Below, one piece after another: positions 52,709-61,642 of a stretch of 64,000 bases of DNA. The DNA lies in NCBI RefSeq assembly GCF_008642295.1, contig NZ_CP029190.1, positions 3,951,501 through 4,015,500 of the forward strand, given 5' to 3'. Source of the DNA: Streptomyces venezuelae (GTDB lineage: Bacteria; Actinomycetota; Actinomycetes; Streptomycetales; Streptomycetaceae). The translations under genes and the position numbers were made by a program. How positions within the stretch are numbered: position 1 is the stretch's first letter; every line of letters begins with the position of its first letter. The notes under the pieces are model-generated. The model was not told the DNA's origin. It saw only the letters and a list, made by a program, of their open reading frames with translations, and did no database searches.

Positions 52709-53169
52709 GCGCCGTAGAGGAGAGGCTTGCCGAGCTCGGCCTGACCCTTCCGGAGGTCGTGCCGCCGCTCGCCGCGTACCAGCCGGCCGTCCGCTCGGGC
52801 CAGTACGTCTACACCGCGGGCCAGCTCCCGATGGTGAAGGGCTCGCTGCCGGTCACCGGAAAGGTCGGCGCCGAGGTCTCCGCGGAGCAGGCGAAGGAGC
52901 TCGCCGCGATCTGTGCGCTGAACGGCCTGGCCGCCGTCAAGTCCGTGGTCGGTGACCTCGACCGGATCGTGCGCGTGGTGAAGGTCGTCGGCTTCGTCGC
53001 CTCGGCCCCCGATTTCACCGGCCAGCCGGCCGTTCTGAACGGGGCCAGCGAGCTGCTCGGCGAGGTCCTCGGCGAGAAGGGCGTGCACGCCCGCAGCGCG
53101 GTCGGCGTCGCGGTCCTGCCGCTGGACGCGCCGGTCGAGGTCGAGTTCCAGATCGAGATCTCTTCCTGA
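52705..53169 (+). CDS. RidA-family (YjgF/UK114) protein
   Basis: The 154 residues have a RidA core with VRSGQYVYTAGQLPMVKG, NGLAAVKSVVGDLDRIVRV and a C-terminal VAVLPLDAPVEVEFQIEI. It is longer than Escherichia coli RidA because of about 20 N-terminal residues. RidA hydrolyses reactive enamines/imines; the catalytic Arg of true RidA is not evident here, so the activity is uncertain. It is coupled to DUF4177. Confidence 0.85.
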   Translation: MSAVEERLAELGLTLPEVVPPLAAYQPAVRSGQYVYTAGQLPMVKGSLPVTGKVGAEVSAEQAKELAAICALNGLAAVKSVVGDLDRIVRVVKVVGFVASAPDFTGQPAVLNGASELLGEVLGEKGVHARSAVGVAVLPLDAPVEVEFQIEISS

Positions 53170-53246
53170 CCCGCCGGAGTACGGCTCGGGGCCGGGCTCA
53201 GCCCGGCCCCCTCGAACATCGGGCCGGATGGTCGTAGCATCCGGCC

Positions 53247-54149
53247 ATGTCGAACCGCGAGCAGACCCCAGCCGCCGCCCCCGCCGGAGGCCAGTGGTAC
53301 CCGCCGGAGTGGCCCGACCGGATCCGGGCCCTGGCCGAGGGGTCCCTCACCCCGGTCGCGCCCAAGCGGGCCGCCACCGTGATGCTGCTCCGGGACACCC
53401 CCGAGGGCCCCGCCGTGCACATGCTGCGGCGCCGTGCCTCGATGGCCTTCGCCGGAGGCGCGTACGCCTACCCCGGCGGCGGGGTCGATCCGCGCGACGA
53501 GGACCACCGGACCGGCTGGGCGGGCCCCTCCCGCCAGGAGTGGGCCGACCGGCTCGGCACCGATGCCCCCACCGCCCAGGCCATCGTCTGCGGGGCGGTC
53601 CGGGAGACCTTCGAGGAGGCCGGGGTGCTCCTCGCCGGCCCCGCCGACGGCACCCTGATCCCGGATCTGACCGGCGACGACTGGGAGGCCGACCGGCTGG
53701 CCCTGGTGGCCCGGGAGCTCTCCTTCGCCGAGTTCCTCGACCGTCGCGGGCTGGTGCTCCGCTCCGACCTGCTCGGTGCCTGGGCCCGCTGGATCACCCC
53801 CGAGTTCGAGGCCCGCCGGTACGACACCTGGTTCTTCGTGGCCGCGCTCCCCGAGGGCCAGCGGACCCGCAACGCCTCCACCGAAGCCGACCGGACCGTG
53901 TGGATCCGTCCCGCGGACGCCGCGGCCGGCTACGACAAGGGCGAGCTGCTGATGATGCCGCCCACCATCACCACCCTGCGCTCCCTGGAGCCGTACGGCA
54001 CCGCTGCCGCGGCCGTTGCGGCGGCCGGCTCCCAGGACCTCACCCCGGTGCTGGCCCGGGCGGTCCTCGAAGGCGGGGAGATCGTGCTCTCCTGGCCCGG
54101 CCACGACGAGTTCACCAAACGCGTACGCACGTCCGGAGGCCCCGCATGA
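53247..54149 (+). CDS. NUDIX hydrolase (NUDT19-like, with insert)
   Basis: The 300 residues begin with a strand and GGAYAYPGGGVDPRD. The Nudix box AVRETFEEAGVLL is separated from the Gly by about 50 residues, the insertion typical of NUDT19/Nudt7-like enzymes that cleave CoA-type substrates. TAGCAT (53235-53240) ends 6 nt before the ATG, so it is probably leaderless. It overlaps the next gene by ATGA. Confidence 0.83.
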   Translation: MSNREQTPAAAPAGGQWYPPEWPDRIRALAEGSLTPVAPKRAATVMLLRDTPEGPAVHMLRRRASMAFAGGAYAYPGGGVDPRDEDHRTGWAGPSRQEWADRLGTDAPTAQAIVCGAVRETFEEAGVLLAGPADGTLIPDLTGDDWEADRLALVARELSFAEFLDRRGLVLRSDLLGAWARWITPEFEARRYDTWFFVAALPEGQRTRNASTEADRTVWIRPADAAAGYDKGELLMMPPTITTLRSLEPYGTAAAAVAAAGSQDLTPVLARAVLEGGEIVLSWPGHDEFTKRVRTSGGPA

Positions 54150-54991
54150 CCAGTGCAGCCGCTCTGCCGGGACAGCCCCGCGGAATCGTCACTTCAGGCC
54201 CGGCCACCGCCCGCGCGGTCAATGTGCTGGCCCCCAACCCGTCCGCCATGACCCTGGACGGCACCAACACCTGGCTGGTCTCCGAGCCCGATTCCGAGCT
54301 CGCGGTGGTCATCGACCCCGGCCCGCTGGACGAGGGACACCTGCGCGAGGTCATCGCCACGGCCGAGAAGGCGGGCAAGCGGATCGCGCTGACCCTGCTC
54401 ACGCACGGCCACCCCGACCACGCGGCGGGTGCCGGCCGGTTCGCCGAGCTCACCGGCACCAAGGTGCGGGCCCTGGACCCGGCCCTGCGCCTGGGGGACG
54501 AGGGGCTGGCCGCCGGCCAGGCCATCCGGGTCGGCGGTCTGGAGATGCGGGTGGTCGGCACCCCCGGCCACACCGCCGATTCGCTCTGCTTCCACATCCC
54601 CGCCGACCGTGCCGTGCTGACCGGGGACACCATCCTCGGCCGCGGCACCACGGTGGTCGCCCACCCCGACGGGCGGCTCGGCGACTACCTGGACTCGCTG
54701 CGCCGGCTGCGCTCCCTCACGGTCGACGACGGGGTGCACACGGTGCTGCCGGGGCACGGGCCGGTGCTGGAGGACGCCCAGGGAGCCGTGGAGTTCTACC
54801 TCGCGCACCGGGCGCACCGGCTGGCCCAGGTGGAGACGGCGGTGGAGAACGGTTTCAGCACCCCGTCCGAGGTGGTCGCCCACGTTTACGCGGACGTCGA
54901 CCGGTCGCTCTGGCCGGCCGCGGAATGGTCCGTACGTGCGCAATTGGAGTACCTGCGCGACCACGGACTGATCCCCGGGGGGCCCGAATGA
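54146..54991 (+). CDS. Metallo-beta-lactamase-fold hydrolase
   Basis: The 281 residues have the dimetal site LLTHGHPDHAAGAG, GTPGHTADSLCF, LTGDTILG and the C-terminal LPGHGPV: all MBL-fold ligands are present. There is a LACTB2-like C-terminal helical extension. It could be a thioesterase, lactonase or nuclease. It follows the NUDIX gene by ATGA overlap. Confidence 0.87.
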   Translation: MTSAAALPGQPRGIVTSGPATARAVNVLAPNPSAMTLDGTNTWLVSEPDSELAVVIDPGPLDEGHLREVIATAEKAGKRIALTLLTHGHPDHAAGAGRFAELTGTKVRALDPALRLGDEGLAAGQAIRVGGLEMRVVGTPGHTADSLCFHIPADRAVLTGDTILGRGTTVVAHPDGRLGDYLDSLRRLRSLTVDDGVHTVLPGHGPVLEDAQGAVEFYLAHRAHRLAQVETAVENGFSTPSEVVAHVYADVDRSLWPAAEWSVRAQLEYLRDHGLIPGGPE

Positions 54992-55019
54992 CCGCCCGAA
55001 TGACCACCCCAACCACTCC

Positions 55020-55847
55020 CTAGCCGGGAGGCGCTGTGGCTCCGGCCGGGCGCGGGCTCTTGGTGCCGTGCCGGGCCGTGTACTCGTCCGCGAGCCAGGG
55101 CCCGAGGTCTTCGACGTAACCGCGCAGCACGCCGGGATCCGTGCCGGGCGCCAGTGCCACCCCGGCCGCGGCGCGCATCTGGGCTGCGCGCTCCGGGTAG
55201 TACCGGCCGAACACCTCGGCGGATTCCTGCAGGTCACTGGTCCAGCCGCGCCACCGGGGCATGACCAGGGTGAATCCGGTCCGGACCAGGCGGCGGGCGA
55301 ACTGCCGGCTCAGCTTCCGGTACTCGTCGGGTGTGTGCGCGGCTGCGAGCCGGGCCCGCCAGACCGGCAGTACGGCGGCCAGATCGCCGTTCGTCTCGCG
55401 GGCCAGCAGGCCGTCCGGGCGGTAGCGGGGGAGGTGCTCGGCCAGGTCGGAGCCGAGCAGCGGGGTGCACCGGCAGGCCAGGAACCAGCCCAGGTCGTAT
55501 CGTTCCTGCTCGCTCAGCAGGAGCTCCTTGGAGTACAGCAGGATGCCGGCTCCGTCGATCGCGTCGAAGTCCTCGTCGAGCCCCCGGGCGAGCACCTCGG
55601 CGATGTCCCGGTCGTCCTGGGCGGGCTCGTGCTGGAGGGCGATCAGCAGGTCGAGGTCCGATGCGCCGGGCCGGGCGGTTCCGCGCGGTACGGAGCCGTA
55701 CAGGTAGGCGCTGTGCAGCCGCCGTCCGTACGCCTCGGCGGTGCGGGAGCGGGCCGCCGCCACGACGGCCCGGAACCCTGGCGGTACCCGGCCCAGGTCC
55801 CCCTCGCGTTCGATGTACCCCTGTCCGTCCAGGCCTCGGCGCTCCAT
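55020..55847 (-). CDS. Nucleotidyltransferase-domain protein
   Basis: The 275 residues have the polymerase-beta-like motif YLYGSVPRGTARPGASDLDL (GS then DxD), followed by an all-helical region with few hydrophobic stretches. This layout is seen in aminoglycoside nucleotidyltransferases and in MNT-like antitoxins, but no HEPN partner is adjacent. The substrate is unknown. ATG 55847 or 55856. It interrupts an otherwise conserved gene block. Confidence 0.8.
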   Translation of the reverse strand: MERRGLDGQGYIEREGDLGRVPPGFRAVVAAARSRTAEAYGRRLHSAYLYGSVPRGTARPGASDLDLLIALQHEPAQDDRDIAEVLARGLDEDFDAIDGAGILLYSKELLLSEQERYDLGWFLACRCTPLLGSDLAEHLPRYRPDGLLARETNGDLAAVLPVWRARLAAAHTPDEYRKLSRQFARRLVRTGFTLVMPRWRGWTSDLQESAEVFGRYYPERAAQMRAAAGVALAPGTDPGVLRGYVEDLGPWLADEYTARHGTKSPRPAGATAPPG

Positions 55848-55965
55848 ACGGATCACTGTGCCCGGCGATTCCGGCGGTGCGGGGGCACCGGCGCCGGGCG
55901 TGTCGCGGGGCGGGGGAGCGGGCCGCGGCGCGGGGGCGGGGGTGGCGGCGGGGGCCGGAACGCGA

Positions 55966-55999
55966 GGAGGGGCCCCGCCCGTCCGGGCAGGACCCCTCC
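55966..55999. terminator. Terminator hairpin of crp
   Basis: 15-bp stem with two mismatches (GGAGGGGCCCCGCCC and GGGCAGGACCCCTCC around GTCC), 24 bp past the crp stop on the minus strand. The preceding 55860-55960 is a G/C low-complexity tract. Confidence 0.65.
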
Positions 56000-56022
56000 G
56001 TCGCTCACAGCACGGGCGCCGC

Positions 56023-56697
56023 TCAGCGCGAGCGCTTCGCCAGCCGCTCCACGTCCAGCAGGATCACGGCACGGGCCTCCAGGCGGAGCCAGCCGCGGCC
56101 GGCGAAGTCGGCCAGCGCCTTGTTCACCGTCTCGCGGGAGGCGCCGACGAGCTGGGCCAGCTCCTCCTGGGTCAGGTCGTGGACGACGTGAATGCCTTCC
56201 TCCGACTGCACGCCGAAGCGGCGCGACAGGTCCAGGAGGGCCCGGGCGACCCGGCCCGGCACATCGGAGAAGACCAGGTCGGACATCTGGTCGTTGGTCT
56301 TGCGCAGGCGCCGGGCGACGGCGCGCAGCAGGGCCGTGGCCACCTCGGGGCGGGCGTTCAGCCAGGGCTGGAGGTCGCCGTGGCCCAGGCCGAGCAGCTT
56401 GACCTCGGTCAGGGCGGTGGCCGTGGCCGTCCGCGGGCCCGGGTCGAACAGCGACAGCTCGCCGATCAGCTCGCCGGGGCCGAGCACCGCGAGCATGTTC
56501 TCGCGGCCGTCGGGGGAGGTGCGGTGGAGCTTCACCTTGCCCTCGGTGACCACGTACAGCCGGTCACCGGGGTCGCCCTCGTGGAACAGGGCGTCACCGC
56601 GTGCGAGGGTCACCTCGCCCATGGAGGCGCGGAGCTCCGCGGCCTGCTCGTCATCGAGCGCCGCGAAGAGCGGGGCGCGCCGCAGAACGTCGTCCAC
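56023..56697 (-). CDS. crp: Crp/Fnr-family regulator Crp
   Basis: The 224 residues are a cNMP-binding domain with GELIGELSLFDPGPRTATA (phosphate cassette), a long dimer helix, and a C-terminal HTH with LTQEELAQLVGASRETVNKA. Sequence and context match Streptomyces Crp, which governs germination and secondary metabolism, and Rv3676. GTG or ATG at 56697. A Crp-like site lies 66-81 bp upstream. Confidence 0.95.
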   Translation of the reverse strand: MDDVLRRAPLFAALDDEQAAELRASMGEVTLARGDALFHEGDPGDRLYVVTEGKVKLHRTSPDGRENMLAVLGPGELIGELSLFDPGPRTATATALTEVKLLGLGHGDLQPWLNARPEVATALLRAVARRLRKTNDQMSDLVFSDVPGRVARALLDLSRRFGVQSEEGIHVVHDLTQEELAQLVGASRETVNKALADFAGRGWLRLEARAVILLDVERLAKRSR

Positions 56698-56762
56698 GAG
56701 TCTCTCTCCTATGTCGACCGGCTCCGGGGACCGTGCTCCCCATTTTGCCGGACGCTACAAAC

Positions 56763-56778
56763 AGTGCGATCAATCACA
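56763..56778. promoter_or_regulatory. Crp-like binding site upstream of crp
   Basis: TGTGATTGATCGCACT on the minus strand: the first half-site TGTGA is perfect and the second keeps CAC. It is placed for autoregulation. Confidence 0.5.
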
Positions 56779-56859
56779 AGGATGCCGGACGGACGGGTGT
56801 GCTGTGCGGTGTTACCGGAGGTCCGGGCGGGTGTCACTGCCCGGCCTTAGGCTGGCGGA

Positions 56860-57798
56860 GTGTCCAATAAGCCGGTGAGAGCACAGGCCAAGGGGTCCGC
56901 GGGAGTGACCGCCGCCCTGAATTCAGCTGTGGGCGAACAGGGGGTTGGCGCGGCTGCGGCCCGCCCCCCGGGCAAAGCTTCGGCCAAGAAAGCTGTGGGA
57001 AAGACCAAGCCGGAATCGCATCTGGCCATGGTGCGCCGCGCCCGGCGGATCAACCGTGAGCTGGCCGAGGTCTATCCCTACGCCCACCCCGAACTCGATT
57101 TCCGGAATCCCTTCGAGCTGCTGGTCGCGACCGTTCTGTCGGCCCAGACCACCGATCTCCGGGTGAACCAGACCACCCCGGCGCTGTTCGCCGCGTACCC
57201 GACCCCCGAGGACATGGCCGCGGCCGTGCCGGAGGAGCTGGAGGAACTGATCCGGCCGACCGGGTTCTTCCGGATGAAGGCGAAGTCGCTGCTGGGCCTC
57301 TCTGCGGCCCTGCGGGACAACTTCGGGGGCAATGTGCCCGGACGTCTCCAGGACCTCGTCACACTGCCGGGAGTGGGCCGCAAGACCGCCAATGTGGTCC
57401 TCGGCAATGCGTTCGGAGTCCCCGGAATCACCGTGGACACCCACTTCGGCCGGCTGGTGCGCCGGTGGAAGTGGACCGAGCAGGAGGACCCGGAGAAGGT
57501 CGAGGCGGAGATCTGCGCGATCTTCCCGAAGAGCGAGTGGACGATGCTGTCCCACCGGGTCGTCTTCCACGGCCGCCGGATCTGCCACTCCCGCAAGCCC
57601 GCCTGCGGGGCCTGCCCGATCGCCCCGCTCTGCCCGGCGTACGGGGAGGGCGAGACCGACCCGGAGAAGGCGAAGAAGCTGCTCAGGTACGAGCTGGGCG
57701 GCCAGCCGGGCCAGCGGCTCAGCCCGCCCCCGGACTACCCGGGCCTGCCGGCCCCGCCGCTGGGCGGCACGGTGCCGGGCGGCGACGACGCCGGCTGA
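56860..57798 (+). CDS. nth: Endonuclease III
   Basis: The 312 residues are a DNA glycosylase/AP lyase for oxidised pyrimidines. HhH motif [14 protein letters not shown] with catalytic Lys, Asp in TVDTHFGRL, and a [4Fe-4S] cluster C-x6-C-x2-C-x5-C ([17 protein letters not shown]). It has 50 extra basic N-terminal residues and a Pro-rich tail. TAGGCT (56848-56853) ends 6 nt before the GTG, so it is probably leaderless. Confidence 0.95.
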   Translation: MSNKPVRAQAKGSAGVTAALNSAVGEQGVGAAAARPPGKASAKKAVGKTKPESHLAMVRRARRINRELAEVYPYAHPELDFRNPFELLVATVLSAQTTDLRVNQTTPALFAAYPTPEDMAAAVPEELEELIRPTGFFRMKAKSLLGLSAALRDNFGGNVPGRLQDLVTLPGVGRKTANVVLGNAFGVPGITVDTHFGRLVRRWKWTEQEDPEKVEAEICAIFPKSEWTMLSHRVVFHGRRICHSRKPACGACPIAPLCPAYGEGETDPEKAKKLLRYELGGQPGQRLSPPPDYPGLPAPPLGGTVPGGDDAG

Positions 57799-57848
57799 CG
57801 GGGTTCGCCGAGTACGACACGAAGTCAGCCAGACAGAACGGGGTGTTC

Positions 57849-58631
57849 ATGACAGGCGCTGAGCAGAGCGGGTCCACGGCCGCCGCCGAAGCGGCGTACC
57901 ACCGCGTCCGGGCGGCAGCGGACCCTGCCGCCGAACCGGGGCCCGGGGCGGGCGGAGACCACCGCATCCGGATCAGCGCCCACGGCCTGCCCGACTGGCT
58001 GGAGCCGGTCGAGCGGGCCGCCCGGACCGTCGAGCCCCGCCAGCTCAGCCGCTTCCTGCCGCCGTCCGACGGCCGGGGCCGCCAGTCCGCCGTCCTGATC
58101 CTGTTCGGCGAGGGCCCGGACGGGCGGCCAGAGCTGCTCCTGATGGAGCGGTCCGGCAGTCTGCGCTCCCATGCCGGACAGCCGTCCTTCCCGGGCGGGG
58201 CCCTCGACCCCGAGGACGGCGACCCGCAGACCACCGGCCCGCTGCGGGCCGCTCTCCGCGAGGCGGAGGAGGAGACCGGGCTCGATCCGGCCGGCGTCCA
58301 GCTCTTCGGGGTGCTGCCGAGCCTCTACATCCCGGTCAGCGAGTTCGTTGTCACCCCGGTGCTGGGCTGGTGGCACACCCCCAGCCCGGTCGGTGCCGTC
58401 GACCCGGCCGAAACCGCCCGGGTCTTCACGGTGCCCGTGGCGGATCTCACGGACCCGGCACACCGGGTCACGGTCGTCCACCCGAGCGGCCACCACGGCC
58501 CTGCCTTCACCGTGGCATCCGCTCTGGTCTGGGGTTTCACCGCCGGGGTCATCGACCGGCTGCTGCACTTCGCCGGGTGGGAGCGGCCGTGGGACCGATC
58601 ACGTGAGGTCCCGCTGGACTGGCGCGCATGA
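57849..58631 (+). CDS. NUDIX hydrolase (CoA pyrophosphatase-like)
   Basis: The 260 residues have the Nudix box GGALDPEDGDPQTTGPLRAA then LREAEEETGLD, preceded by SHAGQPSFPGG, the UPF0035/NudL signature of CoA diphosphatases. It is predicted to cut CoA to phosphopantetheine and ADP. ATG 57849, or GTG 57843 just upstream. It precedes the MarP protease gene, as in mycobacteria. Confidence 0.88.
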   Translation: MTGAEQSGSTAAAEAAYHRVRAAADPAAEPGPGAGGDHRIRISAHGLPDWLEPVERAARTVEPRQLSRFLPPSDGRGRQSAVLILFGEGPDGRPELLLMERSGSLRSHAGQPSFPGGALDPEDGDPQTTGPLRAALREAEEETGLDPAGVQLFGVLPSLYIPVSEFVVTPVLGWWHTPSPVGAVDPAETARVFTVPVADLTDPAHRVTVVHPSGHHGPAFTVASALVWGFTAGVIDRLLHFAGWERPWDRSREVPLDWRA

Positions 58632-58644
58632 GACGGTGGCCCAC

Positions 58645-59847
58645 GTGAACGTGCTGGACATCCTGTTGCTGCTCGCCGCCGTGTGGTTCGCGATCGTGGG
58701 CTACCGCCAGGGGTTCGTCGTCGGCATCCTGTCGGTGATCGGCTTCCTCGGCGGTGGCCTCGTCGCCGTGTCCCTGCTCCCGCTGGTCTGGGACGAGGTG
58801 ACCGACAACGGAAACCGGGTGACCACCCCCGTGGTCATCGCCGCCGTGGTGGTGATCATCGTCTGCGCCTCGGTCGGGCAGGCCTGCACCACCCACCTCG
58901 GCAACCGGCTCCGCCGTCACATCACCTGGTCGCCGGCGCGCGTGGTCGATGCCACCGGCGGCGCGCTGGTCAACGTGGTGGCGATGCTGCTGGTGGCCTG
59001 GCTGATCGGCTCCGCACTCGCCGGGACGTCACTTCCCACGCTGGGCAAGGAAGTCCGCAACTCCCAGGTGCTGCTCGGCGTGTCCCGGGTGCTCCCGGCG
59101 CAGGCCGACACCTGGTTCTCGGACTTCAGCTCCACCTTGGCGCGCAACGGCTTCCCGCAGGTGTTCAGCCCGTTCTCGAACGAGCCCATCACCGAGGTGC
59201 AGGCGCCCGATCCGGCCCTGGCGAACAGCCCGGTGGCCGCGCGCGCCAAGCAGTCCATCGTCAAGGTGGTCGGCACCGCCCCCAGTTGCAGCAAGGTCCT
59301 CGAAGGCACCGGGTTCGTGTTCGCCCCCGGCAAGGTGATGACCAATGCCCATGTGGTCGGCGGGGTCGGCGAACCGACCGTGCAGGTCGGCGGCGAGGGC
59401 AGGCTGTACGACGGCAAGGTCGTGCTCTACGACTGGGAGCGCGACATCGCGGTCCTGGACGTGCCCAAGCTGAAGGCCCCGGCGCTGCAGTTCACCGAGA
59501 GGGACGCGGCCGGCGGCGATGACGCCATCGTGGCGGGCTTCCCGGAGAACGGCGCGTACGACGTCCGTGCGGCCCGGGTACGAGGCAGGATCAACGCCAA
59601 CGGACCGGACATCTACCACCGCGGCACCGTGCGCCGTGACGTTTACTCCCTGTACGCGACGGTCCGCCAGGGCAACTCCGGCGGCCCGCTGCTCACGCCC
59701 GAGGGCCAGGTGTACGGGGTGGTGTTCGCCAAGTCCCTGGACGACCCGAACACCGGCTACGTCCTGACGGTGGACGAGATCCGCGACGACATCCGGTACG
59801 GCGCGGTGGCGCGGCAGCGGGTGGACAGCCAGGGCTGCGCCCTCTAG
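58645..59847 (+). CDS. MarP-like membrane serine protease
   Basis: The 400 residues contain four transmembrane helices (CvpA-like, 1-125), then an extracytoplasmic chymotrypsin-like protease: His in MTNAHVVGG, Asp in WERDIAVLD, Ser in RQGNSGGPLL. Two Cys (PSCSKV, SQGCAL) may form a disulfide. In mycobacteria MarP protects against acid and oxidative stress by cutting envelope targets. GTG 58645 has GGTGG 5 nt upstream; GTG 58636 is an alternative. Confidence 0.9.
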   Translation: MNVLDILLLLAAVWFAIVGYRQGFVVGILSVIGFLGGGLVAVSLLPLVWDEVTDNGNRVTTPVVIAAVVVIIVCASVGQACTTHLGNRLRRHITWSPARVVDATGGALVNVVAMLLVAWLIGSALAGTSLPTLGKEVRNSQVLLGVSRVLPAQADTWFSDFSSTLARNGFPQVFSPFSNEPITEVQAPDPALANSPVAARAKQSIVKVVGTAPSCSKVLEGTGFVFAPGKVMTNAHVVGGVGEPTVQVGGEGRLYDGKVVLYDWERDIAVLDVPKLKAPALQFTERDAAGGDDAIVAGFPENGAYDVRAARVRGRINANGPDIYHRGTVRRDVYSLYATVRQGNSGGPLLTPEGQVYGVVFAKSLDDPNTGYVLTVDEIRDDIRYGAVARQRVDSQGCAL

Positions 59848-60195
59848 GAGGGGTCCGGCCCGGGTCCGCGGACCCGTCTTACGTCGGCCCGGGTCCGCGG
59901 GCCGCCCTACGTGCGCTGATGGCGCAGGCGGGCCGAGACCCAGCGGGCTCTGCGGCGGAGGATGCGCGGGATCCCGAGTCGGGGGTCGTGGCCCTGCCGG
60001 CCCGCCCTCTCGTGGGTGCCCGGCACTGCTGCCGAGCGGGTTTCGCGTGCGGAGTCACCGTAGTCGTGCGTCCAGCCCATACTCCGACCTCTGCCCGGGC
60101 CCCAAGGTCGGTAACCGCGTTCCGGGCGGCCAATTGGCCTATGCGCCGGGCATTTGAACGATCCTCATGTGAGCGTACGAACCGTCAGGAGCCGG
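59848..60195. other. Intergenic region with tandem terminator repeat
   Basis: A 29-bp unit is repeated at 59857-59885 and 59886-59913 with minor changes. The first contains the 16-bp palindrome CGGGTCCGCGGACCCG. They separate convergent marP and the hydrolase. 59914-60195 has an open 84-codon minus-strand frame of poor composition that I do not accept. Nothing else seen. Confidence 0.6.
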
Positions 60196-61155
60196 TCAGC
60201 GGTCGGGTTCCGGGTCCTTCAGCCAGTTGATGAGCTCCGAGGAGAAGGCCACCGGGTCCTCCTCGTGCGGGAAATGTCCGAGTCCGTCGAACAGCCGCCA
60301 GCGGTACGGGGCTTCCACGTACTCGCCGGATCCGGCCGCGCTCCGGGTCCTCATCACCGGGTCCAGGGAGCCGTGCAGATGGAGCGTCGGGACCCGGACC
60401 GGGCGCTTCATCCGCCGGTTGAACTGGATGCCGTCCGGGCGGGCCAGCGACCGCACCATCCACCGGTAGGGCTCGATCGAGCAGTGGGCGGTGGACGGGA
60501 TGCAGATCGCCCGCCGGTAGACCTCCAGCGCCTCCTCCTCGGGGGGCCGCGGGCCGGACCAGTCCCGGATCAGCTCGCCGGCCAGCGCCCCGTCGTCGGC
60601 CTGCAGCCGGCGCTCCGGGATCCAGGGCCGCTGGAACCCCCAGACGTACGATCCGGCCCGGCTCTGGGCGAAGTCCGACAGCATGGCCGAACGCCAGCGC
60701 CGCGGGTGCGGCATGGAGGAGACCACCAGCCGGCGCACCAGCTTGGGCCGCATCACGGCGGCCGTCCAGGCGAGGTAACCGCCCAGGTCGTGGCCGACGA
60801 GGGCGGCGTCCGGCTCGCCGAGGGACCGTACGACACCGGTGATGTCCAGGGCCAGGTTGGCCGGGTCGTATCCGCGCGGGGTGCGGTCGCTGCCGCCGAC
60901 CCCGCGCAGGTCCATGGCCACCGCACGGAAGCCGGCGTCGGCGAGCGCGGTCAGCTGGTGCCGCCAGGTCCACCAGAACTGGGGGAACCCGTGCAGCAGC
61001 AGGACCAGCGGGCCGTCACCGAGTTCGGCCACATGGAACCGGGCACCGTTCGCGGCCACGTCCCGGTGTGTCACTTCTCGGCCGCCGGGGATGCCGATCC
61101 GGACCGCCGAGGCGGCGGTGGGCGGGCCGGCGGGGTCCGGCGAGCTTGCTGTCAT
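60196..61155 (-). CDS. Epoxide-hydrolase-like alpha/beta hydrolase
   Basis: The 319 residues have oxyanion motif LLLHGFPQFWWTWR, the nucleophile elbow GHDLGGYLAW with Asp as nucleophile (epoxide hydrolase/dehalogenase type) and a C-terminal acid/His (SLDPVM, GLGHFPHEE). It corresponds to EphE in the mycobacterial block. It starts by ATGA overlap with the holin-like gene. Confidence 0.88.
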   Translation of the reverse strand: MTASSPDPAGPPTAASAVRIGIPGGREVTHRDVAANGARFHVAELGDGPLVLLLHGFPQFWWTWRHQLTALADAGFRAVAMDLRGVGGSDRTPRGYDPANLALDITGVVRSLGEPDAALVGHDLGGYLAWTAAVMRPKLVRRLVVSSMPHPRRWRSAMLSDFAQSRAGSYVWGFQRPWIPERRLQADDGALAGELIRDWSGPRPPEEEALEVYRRAICIPSTAHCSIEPYRWMVRSLARPDGIQFNRRMKRPVRVPTLHLHGSLDPVMRTRSAAGSGEYVEAPYRWRLFDGLGHFPHEEDPVAFSSELINWLKDPEPDR

Positions 61156-61610
61156 GACGTCGAGCGTGCCACACCCACAGCCTTGTCACTGACCGCCCGG
61201 GGGTGCGGCTTGACCGTCCCGACCAGGGCTGCGGTCTCCTTGACCGAGGCGATGGTCTTCTCCGGAGGCTTGACCTTCTTGAACTTGGCGACGGCCAGGA
61301 GCGCCAGCAGGGTCGCGATCACCAGGAACGCGACGCCCACGATCAGGAACGACCAGGCCAGGCCCAGCCCCAGGTTGTGGATCCCGTAGGCGGCGGCGAA
61401 GCTCAGCACGGGCAGCGAGAAGAGCGCCAGCACGCCCGCGATGCCGAACGCGGCGCTGCCGATGCCCACTCGCTTGACGTCCTGGCGGATCTCGGCCTTG
61501 GCGAGTGCGATCTCGTCGTGTACCAGGGCGGACATCTCGGCCGTGGCCGAGGCGACCAGCTGGCCGAGCGTGCGCTCGGCTCCCTGCGCCCCTTGGTCCA
61601 CTGCGCTCAT
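61152..61610 (-). CDS. Holin-like (DUF1469/phage holin superfamily) membrane protein
   Basis: The 152 residues have an amphipathic N-terminal helix (LVHDEIALAKAEIRQDVKRV), two transmembrane helices and a Lys-rich tail. It belongs to the actinobacterial phage-holin-family proteins of unknown function found in cell-envelope loci; no phage genes are nearby. It is coupled to the hydrolase gene. Confidence 0.85.
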   Translation of the reverse strand: MSAVDQGAQGAERTLGQLVASATAEMSALVHDEIALAKAEIRQDVKRVGIGSAAFGIAGVLALFSLPVLSFAAAYGIHNLGLGLAWSFLIVGVAFLVIATLLALLAVAKFKKVKPPEKTIASVKETAALVGTVKPHPRAVSDKAVGVARSTS

Positions 61611-61642
61611 CGCTCTCTCCCTCTGTCGTCCATTCCTGCGCG

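Noticed and set aside
59879..60133. 84-codon minus-strand frame between marP and the hydrolase
   Set aside because: Overlaps the terminator repeats, no ribosome site, random-looking Arg/Ala/Pro composition.
61152..61610. Prophage remnant, suggested by the holin-like gene
   Set aside because: No other phage genes; this holin-family gene is part of the conserved actinobacterial block.
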